This document shows positions 1-7,666 of a DNA stretch of 64,000 nt, piece after piece; position 1 is the stretch's first letter, and the number at the start of each line of letters is the position of its first letter. A program made the translations under genes and the position numbers. The notes beneath the pieces were generated by a model, which searched no databases, was not told where the DNA came from, and saw nothing but the letters and a program-made list of their open reading frames with translations. Location of the stretch: NCBI GenBank assembly GCA_015709675.1, contig CP054182.1, positions 2,521,448 to 2,585,447 of the forward strand, written 5' to 3'. The stretch is from Ignavibacteriales bacterium (GTDB lineage Bacteria > Bacteroidota > Ignavibacteria > Ignavibacteriales > Ignavibacteriaceae).

Positions 1-2421
1 CGAAAAGAGCTTGGCCTTAAGGCACAGGAAAATATTAGTGTTCATGCAACATTTCTCGGCAATCCGGGAACCGGCAAAACAACCGTAGCCCGGCTGATGG
101 GAAAAATATATAAAAGCATGGGGTTGCTGAGCAAGGGTGAGGTGATTGAAGTTGACCGGTCATCGCTTGTCGGGCAATATGTAGGTGAGACGGCACAAAA
201 AACAGATAAGATTATAGAAGATGCTCTCGGAAATGTCCTATTTATTGATGAAGCTTATACTCTGGTCAAAAAAGGGCAGAGTAATGATTTTGGACAAGAG
301 GCCATTGATATACTTCTAAAAAGAATGGAAGATAAAAAAGGGGAGTTCTTCGTAATTGCGGCAGGATATCCGGATGAGATGAATGACTTTCTTGAGGCAA
401 ATCCTGGTTTGAAATCCCGTTTCACGCATCATTTCATGTTTGAAGACTATACACCTGACGAGATGATGCAGATATTCAGGAAAATGATAGCTGATGAAGA
501 TTACCGGATTACTGAAGAAGCAGAGACCGATTTACAAAAAGCGTTTACCAGACTCTACCGCTCAAGAGATAAAAATTTTGGCAATGCCAGAACGGTGCGG
601 AAGGTTTTTGAAGATGCTAAAATGCAGGTAAGCCGCCGGTATTTAAAACTGACGAAGATAGACAGAACCAAAGAAAAGCTCACTACTATCAGCAGTGAAG
701 ACATTCTTGAAATATTTTCTGCAGGATCTGCAAAAAAGAGTTATCAGGCTCCGTTAAATGAAGAACAGCTTTCTGAAGCAATGACTGAACTGAACCGCCT
801 GACGGGACTTTCATCAGTTAAGCGTGATGTGGCTGAGATGATAAAACTTGCGAAGTTTTACAGGGAGTCAGGTGAGGATCTGGGGAATAAATTTTCTTCA
901 CATATTTTATTTCTCGGGAATCCAGGCACGGGAAAAACAACCGTTGCCCGCATCATCAGCAAAATATATTCAGCGCTTGGTATTCTTCCGGCAGGGCAGT
1001 TAATTGAGACAGACAGGCAGGGGATGGTTGCGGTTCATGTAGGGGAAACTGCCCAGAAAACCACTTCTCTTATCAATAAATCCATGGGAGGAACTCTCTT
1101 TATTGATGAAGCATATACACTTGTAAAGAAAGGAAGCAGCGGAGATTTTGGGCAGGAGGCCATTGATGTGCTGCTTAAAAGGATGGAGGATGACAGGGGT
1201 AAGTTTATCGTAATAGCCGCGGGATATACGGAAGAGATGAAATCATTTTTGGAAAGCAACCCGGGGTTAAAATCCCGTTTTACGAGAATTTTCACTTTTG
1301 AAGATTATACAACTCAGGAGATGATGGAAATTTTTGACCGTATGTGTAAATCCTCCAGAGTGAAACTGAATGATGAAGCAAGAACAATGCTTGCTAATCA
1401 TTTTAATGAATTATACAGAAGCAGAGATAAAAACTTTGGCAATGCACGCCTGGTCAGGAACACCTTTGACCAGGTAATACGGGAGATGAATTTGCGTCTC
1501 AGTGAGATGGATGTGACATTACTGACAGATGAAGCTAAATCCTCCATTCTTCCGGAAGATATTAAAACAGTTCTGCCTCAGACGGCTAAACCCTCAACAG
1601 GTGCTGTTGAAGGTGATCCTGTTAAACTGATGAAGCTTATAGATGATCTACATTCACTTACTGGTCTTGAATCAGTGAAAGCGGAAGTGGATAAACTGAT
1701 TAATAGTCTGAAGATAGCAAAGGTCAGAAAGGAAAGAGGACTGCAGGTAATACAAAAACCATTGCATTCTGTTTTCCTTGGCAATCCCGGTACAGGTAAA
1801 ACCACAGTTGCCCGGCTCATGAGCAGTATATTCAAAGAACTTGGCATTATTGAGAGAGGGCAGCTTATTGAGGTTGACCGTGCACAACTGGTTGCCGGTT
1901 ATTCCGGACAGACCGCACTCAAAACAGATGAGGTAATTACGAAAGCTCTCGGCGGAACTCTCTTTATTGATGAGGCATATACGCTTGCAAGAGGAGGAAG
2001 CGACTTTGGCCAGGAGGCAATAGACGTCCTGCTGAAGCGGATGGAAGATTACAAAGGGCAGTTTATTGTAATCGCAGCCGGATATACCAATGAGATGCAG
2101 GCCTTTATGGATTCAAATCCTGGTCTTACATCGCGGTTTACAAATGTTTTCACTTTTGAAGATTACAAACCTGAGCAGCTGCTGAGTATGACCGAAATCA
2201 TGGCACATTCAAGCGGTTACCGTTTCAGTGAAGAAGGAAGAAACGCACTCTTCCAGAAACTTACATTTATTTATACCTCACGAGATAAGAATTTCGGAAA
2301 TGGCAGAACCGCCAGAAATCTTTTGATGGACATTATAACCCGCCAGGAAAACAGGATAGCAGGCATTCTGAATCCTTCTGACGAGCAGCTTCAGCTTCTT
2401 ACTGAGGCAGATATCGCATAA
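1..2421 (+). CDS. CbbX/SpoVK-type triple AAA+ ATPase (5' truncated by window edge)
   Basis: The reading frame is open from base 1, so the gene starts upstream of the window; the first in-frame ATG (97) lies inside a Walker A motif and cannot be the true start. Three homologous AAA+ modules repeat about every 285 residues. Each has a Walker A (GNPGTGKTTVAR, near bases 58, 912 and 1780), a Walker B (LFIDEAYTL), an arginine-finger region (GLKSRF or GLTSRF) and a late SRDKNFGN motif. This is the CbbX/SpoVK/EccA clade of AAA+ proteins, which remodel partner proteins using ATP hydrolysis; the partner cannot be told from the sequence. All three modules keep their catalytic motifs, so all may hydrolyse ATP. 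The gene ends at a bidirectional terminator facing the next gene. Family assignment is sure; cellular role unknown. Confidence 0.9.
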   Translation, partial: RKELGLKAQENISVHATFLGNPGTGKTTVARLMGKIYKSMGLLSKGEVIEVDRSSLVGQYVGETAQKTDKIIEDALGNVLFIDEAYTLVKKGQSNDFGQEAIDILLKRMEDKKGEFFVIAAGYPDEMNDFLEANPGLKSRFTHHFMFEDYTPDEMMQIFRKMIADEDYRITEEAETDLQKAFTRLYRSRDKNFGNARTVRKVFEDAKMQVSRRYLKLTKIDRTKEKLTTISSEDILEIFSAGSAKKSYQAPLNEEQLSEAMTELNRLTGLSSVKRDVAEMIKLAKFYRESGEDLGNKFSSHILFLGNPGTGKTTVARIISKIYSALGILPAGQLIETDRQGMVAVHVGETAQKTTSLINKSMGGTLFIDEAYTLVKKGSSGDFGQEAIDVLLKRMEDDRGKFIVIAAGYTEEMKSFLESNPGLKSRFTRIFTFEDYTTQEMMEIFDRMCKSSRVKLNDEARTMLANHFNELYRSRDKNFGNARLVRNTFDQVIREMNLRLSEMDVTLLTDEAKSSILPEDIKTVLPQTAKPSTGAVEGDPVKLMKLIDDLHSLTGLESVKAEVDKLINSLKIAKVRKERGLQVIQKPLHSVFLGNPGTGKTTVARLMSSIFKELGIIERGQLIEVDRAQLVAGYSGQTALKTDEVITKALGGTLFIDEAYTLARGGSDFGQEAIDVLLKRMEDYKGQFIVIAAGYTNEMQAFMDSNPGLTSRFTNVFTFEDYKPEQLLSMTEIMAHSSGYRFSEEGRNALFQKLTFIYTSRDKNFGNGRTARNLLMDIITRQENRIAGILNPSDEQLQLLTEADIA

Positions 2422-2423
2422 AA

Positions 2424-2447
2424 AAAGCCCGGTCAAAGCCGGGCTTT
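2424..2447. terminator. bidirectional intrinsic terminator
   Basis: A perfect 9-bp stem (AAAGCCCGG/CCGGGCTTT) with a 6-nt loop lies between two convergent genes, 2 bp past the AAA+ stop and 5 bp before the end of the minus-strand gene. The A/T flanks give a T-rich tail in both directions. Confidence 0.85.
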
Positions 2448-2452
2448 ATATA

Positions 2453-2992
2453 CTATTTAAGAAGAGTCAGTTTTCTCACTGAAACAAATTTACCTGCTTC
2501 AAGACGGTAAATATAAATACCAGATGAAAGAGAAGCTGCGTTAAACTGTACAGCATAATTTCCGCTGTGCTGATATTCATTCACCAATGTTCTGATCTCA
2601 TTTCCCAGTATATCAAAAATCTTTAACCGTACAGTAACGGGGGAGGATATACTGTATCTGATGGTGGTGACGGGATTGAACGGATTCGGGAAATTCTGAT
2701 ACAATGCCATGGTTGTTGGTACTTCCATATCAGAAAGAGAGCCCGTGAGAATACCAAGTCCGTTAATAGTACCGACTAATAACGTATTGGAATTTCCGGT
2801 GCTCACACCCGAAAGGAATTCACCCATGGCGCCGCGTATCTGATATCCCGGAGATGAACTTTCAATAAAGAAATTTCTCCAGCCGGCCCACTTGAGAGAA
2901 AATCCGGTGGTACTGTCTGAGCTACCTGCAAAAGCAAAACTGCTGCAGAGTATAAAAGTCATCAGAACAGAATACATTTTGGGGAGTGTCAT
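2453..2992 (-). CDS. small secreted protein with T9SS type A sorting domain
   Basis: A 179-aa protein. It has an N-terminal signal peptide (hydrophobic residues about 6-22 ending AFA), a short unrecognised central segment, and a C-terminal type A sorting domain from about residue 95 (YQNFPNPFNPVTTIRY, GIYIYRLEAGKFVSVRKLTLLK). In this family the C-terminal domain directs export across the outer membrane by the type IX system and is usually removed or replaced by a surface anchor. The start at 2992 is supported by a strong AAGGAGGAG about 9 nt upstream, overlapping the stop of the collagen-like gene 5 bp away, so the two are probably translationally coupled. The mature part is only about 70 residues, so it may be an anchor or partner for its neighbour (inference). 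Confidence 0.8.
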   Translation of the reverse strand: MTLPKMYSVLMTFILCSSFAFAGSSDSTTGFSLKWAGWRNFFIESSSPGYQIRGAMGEFLSGVSTGNSNTLLVGTINGLGILTGSLSDMEVPTTMALYQNFPNPFNPVTTIRYSISSPVTVRLKIFDILGNEIRTLVNEYQHSGNYAVQFNAASLSSGIYIYRLEAGKFVSVRKLTLLK

Positions 2993-2997
2993 GATTA

Positions 2998-4782
2998 CTA
3001 CTCCTCCTTAATAATGTAAAATACCTTCTGATCACCGAAGGATAATTTAGCGCCTGACTCTGTGGTCAGTTCAATTCTTTTCCAGCCGTCCGGGATGGTA
3101 CTTCCGCTGAACATAAGGATTGTGCCAGTGGGCATTGCACTATTGCCTCCGCCAGGAGGATTATTACCCTGACCGCGAACTGAAATCCATTCGTAATCCA
3201 GAGGATTCGTTGACTCATCAGGTGAAGGTTTGTTATATGCGACTCCCATAAAGGCTTTTCCTCTCGGCTGATCGCTCATACCGGTGCCAAGCGAATCATC
3301 CGCGTACTTAATCCAGGTATATAAACTTGTACCGTTATTACCCTGAGGGCCTTGCGGACCCTGTGGTCCCTGCGGACCTTCAGGCCCTTGAGGACCAGTG
3401 TCACCTTTAAGGCCTCGTTCACCCTGCGGACCCTGTTCACCTTGAGGGCCTTGATTTCCTTGCGGACCCTGATCTCCTTGAGGACCTTGATTACCTTGCG
3501 GTCCCTGGTCTCCTTTTAACCCACGTTCACCTTGTGGACCTTGCGGGCCATCATTTCCACGCTCGCCCTGAAGTCCTCTTTCTCCCTGAGGCCCCCGTTC
3601 ACCGGGAGGGCCTTGCTGGCCATCATTGCCAGGATTACCCTGCGGGCCGCGTTCTCCCTGAGGTCCCCGATCACCGGGAGGTCCCTGCTGGCCATCATTA
3701 CCGCGCTCACCCTGAAGTCCTCGTTCTCCCTGAGGTCCCCGATCACCGGGAGGTCCTTGCTGGCCATCATTGCCAGGATTACCCTGCGGGCCGCGTTCGC
3801 CCTGAGGTCCCCGATCACCGGGAGGTCCTTGCTGACCATCATTACCCGGATTACCCTGCGGACCGCGTTCGCCCTGAGGTCCCCGTTCACCGGGAGGCCC
3901 CTGCTGACCATCATTACCAGGGTTACCCTGCGGTCCTTGCTGACCAGGAGGTCCCTGTTGTCCGGGAGGGCCTTGCTGACCATCATTACCAGGATTACCT
4001 TGCGGTCCTTGCTGACCGGGAGGCCCCTGTTGTCCGGGAGGTCCTTGCTGGCCGTCATTTCCCGGGTTGCCTTGCGGGCCTTGCGGACCGGGAGGGCCTT
4101 GCTGGCCGTCATTTCCTGGGTTGCCTTGCGGGCCTTGCGGACCAGGAGGGCCTTGCTGGCCATCATTACCTGGGTTACCTTGCGGTCCTTGAGGACCGGG
4201 AAGGCCTTGCTGGCCATCATTACCCGGGTTGCCTTGCGGACCTTGTGGCCCCTGAGGACCGGGATCACCTTGTAATCCGGGAGGTCCCTGAGGACCAGGA
4301 GGGCCTCTTAAACCTAGAGTATCGCCAGTCCATTGACCATTCTCATTGATTACGGTATTACCTCCAATTACAATTGTCCGGGGATTAATATCCCTGCCGG
4401 CAACATCATTAGCCTGCAAACTATTGAGAGCATAGGGGACTGCACTTATTGCCTGACGCGGGGTGAGTTCCGGATCATCTCCAACGGTAATACCCAGCCA
4501 AAGAGGCTGATCGAATATGAGGTTAAGAGGCGTTACTCCGCCTAATAACACTGAAAACAGTCCGTCCTGAATAAATACCTGCTGAGTCTCAGTCCAGACA
4601 GGGTTACCTCCGGAACCGTCATCATAAAGGGTAAAGGTAATTGGGTATGTACCGGTCGTTACAGCGTTTCCGTCGGCATCATTAAGTAATGCCTGGAAAT
4701 TCAGCAGCCGGTTTTGGGAATAGAGATTACCTGCCAGCAGTACAAGCAAGACTGCATACAGCGGTATCCTGAAAATCCTCAT
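2998..4782 (-). CDS. secreted collagen-like triplet-repeat protein
   Basis: Translated from the ATG at 4782 (AGGAG 8 nt upstream), giving 594 aa with a signal peptide ([18 protein letters not shown]...YSQ). After it come a beta-rich head of about 130 residues (ends [11 protein letters not shown], a motif common in secreted Bacteroidota fibre-like proteins), about 320 residues of uninterrupted Gly-X-Y triplets, and a C-terminal tip of about 100 residues containing [16 protein letters not shown], like a phage tail-collar tip. The triplets probably form a trimeric collagen-like stalk. Many Y positions are Q, R, D or P, as in bacterial collagens. There is no T9SS sorting domain in this protein; the next gene, 5 bp downstream, has one. 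Function unknown; adhesin or surface fibre is a guess. Confidence 0.85.
   Translation of the reverse strand: MRIFRIPLYAVLLVLLAGNLYSQNRLLNFQALLNDADGNAVTTGTYPITFTLYDDGSGGNPVWTETQQVFIQDGLFSVLLGGVTPLNLIFDQPLWLGITVGDDPELTPRQAISAVPYALNSLQANDVAGRDINPRTIVIGGNTVINENGQWTGDTLGLRGPPGPQGPPGLQGDPGPQGPQGPQGNPGNDGQQGLPGPQGPQGNPGNDGQQGPPGPQGPQGNPGNDGQQGPPGPQGPQGNPGNDGQQGPPGQQGPPGQQGPQGNPGNDGQQGPPGQQGPPGQQGPQGNPGNDGQQGPPGERGPQGERGPQGNPGNDGQQGPPGDRGPQGERGPQGNPGNDGQQGPPGDRGPQGERGLQGERGNDGQQGPPGDRGPQGERGPQGNPGNDGQQGPPGERGPQGERGLQGERGNDGPQGPQGERGLKGDQGPQGNQGPQGDQGPQGNQGPQGEQGPQGERGLKGDTGPQGPEGPQGPQGPQGPQGNNGTSLYTWIKYADDSLGTGMSDQPRGKAFMGVAYNKPSPDESTNPLDYEWISVRGQGNNPPGGGNSAMPTGTILMFSGSTIPDGWKRIELTTESGAKLSFGDQKVFYIIKEE
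3336..4311 (-). repeat. tandem 54/72-bp collagen-coding modules
   Basis: The collagen-like stretch is built from a higher-order unit, [13 protein letters not shown] followed by PQGPQ (18 aa, 54 bp) or by a longer QQG/ERG/DRG variant (24 aa, 72 bp). At least nine units are recognisable before it decays to simple GPQG triplets. The module boundaries suggest growth by slippage or unequal recombination, so copy number may vary between strains. Confidence 0.85.
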
Positions 4783-4865
4783 AAAATCATCTCCTGAGTC
4801 TCTGCGCCACACGATTAACGCAGAAAATATGGGGTAAAAGCAAAGATTTAACTAATACAGTAAAT

Positions 4866-4893
4866 AATATAGTATTTTAGATAATTAAATCAA
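4866..4893 (-). promoter_or_regulatory. candidate sigma70-type promoter for the collagen-like gene
   Basis: On the minus strand TTGATT, 16 nt, then TATATT, about 84 nt upstream of the ATG at 4782. A plus-strand TATAAT at 4895-4900 could serve the divergent phosphate genes but has no good -35. Pattern match only. Confidence 0.35.
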
Positions 4894-4987
4894 GTATAAT
4901 GGATCACACCATTTTTTTATGGTTTACCGGGTTTGTATGCAGTAATTGAGTAAATTAATTTGTCGAAAAAAAGGAGTTTCCGGGTAT

Positions 4988-5605
4988 ATGCTAAAATCGT
5001 TACTACCCAAGGAAGAAAAGTATTTTGAGGATTTCAGGGAGATAATCTCTTACACTCAGCAAGGTGCCAAGATCACTCTGGAATTCTTCGCTGCGGAGAC
5101 CTATGACCCCGCCATTTATCTCAAACTAAAGCCAATACAGAACCGCTGTGAAGAAGTTTCCTCAAAAGTGGTGAAGAGGCTTAATAAGACATTTATCACT
5201 CCTTTTGACAGGGAAGATATTTTTGCTCTGGTGAAACGGCTGAACGCAATTGGTGATAATCTTTTCGGAGCGGCGGTGAGAGTTGATACTTATAATGTTA
5301 CCGGCCGGATCGAAGGGGCATCGGAACTGGCAAACATTGTTCTGATGCAGATAAATGAATTAGACGGAGTTCTTCAGGATCTGAGCAACCGTCATGAGAA
5401 CATTGATGAATGCAAGGCAGTAAGGGATTTGGAAAGCGAAGCTGACAATGTTTACCGCCGGGAACTTAAGAAATTGTTCCAGACAGAAACCGACCCTCTC
5501 ACCATTTTTAAGAAAAAAGAAATCCTTGATATCCTTGAGAACGCGGCTGATAAGTGCCAGTCAGCAGCAAATGTGATTACGCAGATACTCATCAAGAACT
5601 CATAA
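4988..5605 (+). CDS. DUF47 / PhoU-like phosphate transport accessory protein
   Basis: A 205-aa helical protein from the ATG at 4988, which has AAGGAG 11 nt upstream; a longer reading from a TTG at 4946 has no such signal. It matches the DUF47 family (PhoU-like helical bundle), with acidic metal-binding-type clusters such as RDLESEADNVYRR near residue 156. DUF47 genes typically sit directly before a Pit phosphate permease, as here (30 bp gap), and are thought to modulate it. Cytoplasmic; no membrane segment seen. Confident in the family, less so in the mechanism. Confidence 0.88.
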   Translation: MLKSLLPKEEKYFEDFREIISYTQQGAKITLEFFAAETYDPAIYLKLKPIQNRCEEVSSKVVKRLNKTFITPFDREDIFALVKRLNAIGDNLFGAAVRVDTYNVTGRIEGASELANIVLMQINELDGVLQDLSNRHENIDECKAVRDLESEADNVYRRELKKLFQTETDPLTIFKKKEILDILENAADKCQSAANVITQILIKNS

Positions 5606-5635
5606 TCAGGTATATCCCGGATACGGCGGAAAACA

Positions 5636-6619
5636 TTGGAATACAGTTATATACTCCTCTTTGTTATTTTTCTCGCGCTCGCGTTTGATTTCATTAACGG
5701 ATTTCATGACGCGGCAAATTCCATCGCCACAGTTGTTTCGACCAAAGTACTTTCTCCAAGATTTGCCGTTGGATGGGCCGCATTCTTTAATTTTATTGCA
5801 TTTGTCGCGTTCGGACTGCATGTGGCAACCACTATCGGCAAAGGGCTGATCATCCAGGATGTTGTTGACCTCTCGGTTGTGACTGCAGGGCTTATTTCCG
5901 CGATAATCTGGAATCTTCTTACCTGGTGGCTTGGAATTCCATCCAGTTCATCTCACACTCTTGTCGGCGGCCTTGCCGGTGCGGCAATTGCTAAGGCTGG
6001 ATTTGCGGCAGTATATATGAGTTCGGTTCTAACCATTACTCTTTTTATTTTCCTTGCCCCGATAATTGGAATTATTGCGTCAATGCTGCTGAGCATAGCC
6101 ACACTGCATATATGCAAAAATGCAGCTCCGTTTAAGGTTGACAAATATTTCAGACGGCTGCAGCTGCTGTCTTCAGCGGCTTATAGTCTGGGGCATGGCT
6201 CCAATGATGCGCAGAAAATGATGGGAGTGATATTTCTCGCACTCGTTTCCACCGGGCACCTTCAGCAGACGGATGAAATACCATTGTGGGTGGTATTGTC
6301 CTGTCATGGGGCAATTGCACTGGGAACTATGTCAGGCGGATGGCGGATAGTAAAAACGATGGGGCAGAAGATTACCAAACTGAGGCCGTTCGAAGGATTC
6401 AGTGCAGAAACAGCCGGTGCGATAACGCTGTTCGGAACGGCACTTGCAGGAATACCTGTCAGCACAACACACACAATCACAGGATGTATTATAGGATCGG
6501 GAGCTATTAAAAGACTCTCAGCGGTTCGCTGGAAAGTGACACTGAACCTGCTTTGGGCATGGATACTTACCATACCGGTTTCAGCACTGCTGGGGGCGAT
6601 AATATACAAACTAATATAG
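5636..6619 (+). CDS. pitA: Pit-family inorganic phosphate transporter
   Basis: A 327-aa, very hydrophobic inner-membrane protein. It carries the two inverted signature motifs of the PiT family: GFHDAANS (residues 22-29) and GHGSNDAQK (186-194), plus PVSTTHT near residue 279. Pit permeases move metal-phosphate or phosphate with a cation down the proton or sodium gradient with low affinity. The start used is TTG at 5636 (MEYSYILL), with only a weak purine-rich sequence upstream; no better in-frame start precedes the first helix. Forms an operon with the DUF47 gene 30 bp upstream. Confidence 0.92.
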   Translation: MEYSYILLFVIFLALAFDFINGFHDAANSIATVVSTKVLSPRFAVGWAAFFNFIAFVAFGLHVATTIGKGLIIQDVVDLSVVTAGLISAIIWNLLTWWLGIPSSSSHTLVGGLAGAAIAKAGFAAVYMSSVLTITLFIFLAPIIGIIASMLLSIATLHICKNAAPFKVDKYFRRLQLLSSAAYSLGHGSNDAQKMMGVIFLALVSTGHLQQTDEIPLWVVLSCHGAIALGTMSGGWRIVKTMGQKITKLRPFEGFSAETAGAITLFGTALAGIPVSTTHTITGCIIGSGAIKRLSAVRWKVTLNLLWAWILTIPVSALLGAIIYKLI

Positions 6620-6764
6620 AATAGTGAAGTACAAATTATAAAAACAGGGGTTTTGAAAATCTAATAGCTCACCATCGCTGCTGCCCCAGATGCCATTATT
6701 GTCTCTAATTTTTCTCCAACCTGCTTTAAATAAAAATGTAATTATTGTAAAATTTGGTATATGA

Positions 6765-6795
6765 TGGGCTCAGAAGGACTTGAACCTCCGACCCG
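6765..6795 (-). repeat. 31-bp copy of the tRNA(CAT) 3' end
   Basis: These 31 bases are identical to 7110-7140, the 3' half of the intact tRNA gene (discriminator, 3' acceptor strand, whole T arm and the variable-loop GGG). Here they are followed not by an anticodon arm but by palindromic sequence (GTCCCGAGTATCGG, then the perfect 16-bp palindrome CCCCGACTAGTCGGGG at 6810-6825). Confidence 0.95.
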
Positions 6796-6814
6796 TCCCG
6801 AGTATCGGCCCCGA

Positions 6815-7069
6815 CTAGTCGGGGTAACTTTGGGGGGTAAGGTATTCAATCGCTTTTTTTGAGTTTTTCATTTTTTTAAGCTGGAGTTCCAGGGTCATGG
6901 CTTCGGATCTGGAATTGCACTGGCGAGTGATTACATATTCCCAAGGTCCCAGATTTCGGGTACTTTTAACCAAATTCTTGTTATGCATTTCTATCCGGTA
7001 CTCAAGACTATTCGTCTGACCGATGTAATGGCGATTATCTTTATTTTTGATGATATAAACGTAATACAT
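6815..7069 (-). CDS. small GIY-YIG nuclease-family protein
   Basis: An 84-aa single-domain protein. It has the paired YVY (residues 3-5) and YIG (15-17) strands, an arginine at 25 (EYRIEMHN) and a glutamate at 61 (TLELQLKKMK), which match the catalytic arrangement of GIY-YIG endonucleases of the UPF0213/YhbQ type. Substrate unknown. It lies 40 bp downstream of, and in the same direction as, the tRNA, behind a hairpin. No Shine-Dalgarno is seen before its ATG. Its last codons and stop (TAG at 6815-6817) are formed by the CCCCGACTAGTCGGGG palindrome, so the gene's end is part of the repeat structure. Standalone GIY-YIG ORFs can act in repair or be selfish; the setting favours association with the tRNA-derived repeats (inference). 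Confidence 0.85.
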   Translation of the reverse strand: MYYVYIIKNKDNRHYIGQTNSLEYRIEMHNKNLVKSTRNLGPWEYVITRQCNSRSEAMTLELQLKKMKNSKKAIEYLTPQSYPD

Positions 7070-7077
7070 AAAATAAG

Positions 7078-7103
7078 AAAGCCGTTACAAGTGTAACGGC
7101 TTT
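7078..7103. terminator. hairpin terminator between tRNA and GIY-YIG gene
   Basis: Stem GCCGTTAC/GTAACGGC (7081-7088 with 7093-7100), 4-nt loop, extended by AAA/TTT. It follows the tRNA by 10 nt on the minus strand and probably ends tRNA transcription. The plus-strand side has the better T run. Confidence 0.7.
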
Positions 7104-7109
7104 TTAATG

Positions 7110-7183
7110 TGGGCTCAGAAGGACTTGAACCTCCGACCCGCTGATTATGAGTCAGCTGCTCTAACCAACTGAGCTATGAGCCC
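7110..7183 (-). tRNA. tRNA with CAT anticodon (Met, or Ile2 if lysidine-modified)
   Basis: Folds as a complete 74-nt cloverleaf on the minus strand: acceptor GGGCTCA pairing with TGAGCCC plus discriminator A, D arm from AGCTCAGTTGG, anticodon arm GCTGA-CTCATAA-TCAGC, variable GGGTC, T arm GGAGG-TTCAAGT-CCTTC. No CCA is encoded. The CAT anticodon fits elongator tRNA-Met or the tRNA-Ile2 modified by TilS; the sequence alone does not decide. It is the only intact tRNA in the window and lies at the end of an array of degenerate copies. Confidence 0.93.
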
Positions 7184-7622
7184 AAACAAACTTTTTTTCA
7201 AACTCCGACCCGTCCCGATGTATCGGGACTGCCCAAAACCAACTGAGCTATGAGCCCAAACAAACTTTTTTTCAAACTCCGACCCGTCCCGATGAATCGG
7301 GACTGCCCAAAACCAACTGAGCTATGAGCCCAAACAAACTTTCTTTATACTCCGACCCGTCCCGATGTATCGGGACTGCCCAAAACCAACTGAGCTATGA
7401 GCCCAAACAAACTTTTTTTATACTCCGACCCGTCCCGATGTGTCGGGACTGCCCAAACCAACTGAGCTATGAGCCCAAACAAACTTTTTCTGTAACTCAG
7501 ACCCGTCCCGATGTGTCGGGACTGCCCAAAACCAACTGAGCTATGAGCCCAAACAAACTTTTCTAAACTCCGACCCGTCCCGATGTGTCGGGACTGCACA
7601 AAACCAACTGAGCTATGAGCCC
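7184..7622 (-). repeat. six tandem tRNA-derived units with a hairpin replacing the anticodon arm
   Basis: Six head-to-tail units of 72-74 bp (7184-7257, 7258-7331, 7332-7404, 7405-7476, 7477-7550, 7551-7622), in the same direction as the tRNA. Each keeps tRNA nucleotides 1-21 (acceptor 5' strand and D stem/loop). It then has TTGGGCA, a hairpin (GTCCCGATGTATCGGGAC or a variant), the variable/T-arm piece GGGTCGGAG, and a tail such as AAAAAAAGTTTGTTT in place of the 3' acceptor strand. They cannot be functional tRNAs: the anticodon and 3' acceptor strand are missing. The tails and palindrome centres differ slightly between units, while the tRNA-like 5' parts are invariant. Confidence 0.95.
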
Positions 7623-7645
7623 GAGTCTGAAAAATTTCAGAGCAA

Positions 7646-7653
7646 CAAATATA
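7646..7653 (-). promoter_or_regulatory. candidate -7/-10 element upstream of the tRNA-like array
   Basis: TATATTTG on the minus strand, 24 nt before the first unit. It fits the Bacteroidota TAnnTTTG -7 consensus and recurs upstream of the UvrD-type gene. Weak, motif-level evidence only. Confidence 0.3.
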
Positions 7654-7666
7654 GTAAATCGGGGAT

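Larger units (their letters stand above)
6765..7109 (-). mobile_element. candidate 345-bp tRNA-3'-end/GIY-YIG element
   Basis: The two 31-bp tRNA 3'-end copies start at 6765 and 7110, giving a 345-bp period. Between them lie a hairpin terminator, a GIY-YIG ORF and two palindromes. This resembles an insertion at the 3' end of a tRNA gene with the target end duplicated, but no transposase, integrase or inverted termini are visible. Seen: the direct repeats and the ORF. Inferred: that the unit is, or was, mobile. Confidence 0.5.

Noticed and set aside
3516-4349. Long open frames on both strands across the collagen-coding region (247-271 codons)
   Set aside because: They are by-products of the GC-rich triplet repeat. 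The minus-strand collagen frame alone has a signal peptide, good RBS and sensible flanking domains.
2998-4782. Collagen-like protein as a prophage tail fibre
   Set aside because: It has a signal peptide and is coupled to a T9SS cargo gene. No phage structural genes are nearby.
7324-7539. 71-codon plus-strand frame within the array
   Set aside because: Periodic translation of the ~73-bp repeats with no RBS.
7184-7622. CRISPR array
   Set aside because: Units repeat over their entire length with no unique spacers, and they align to the neighbouring tRNA. No cas genes are present.
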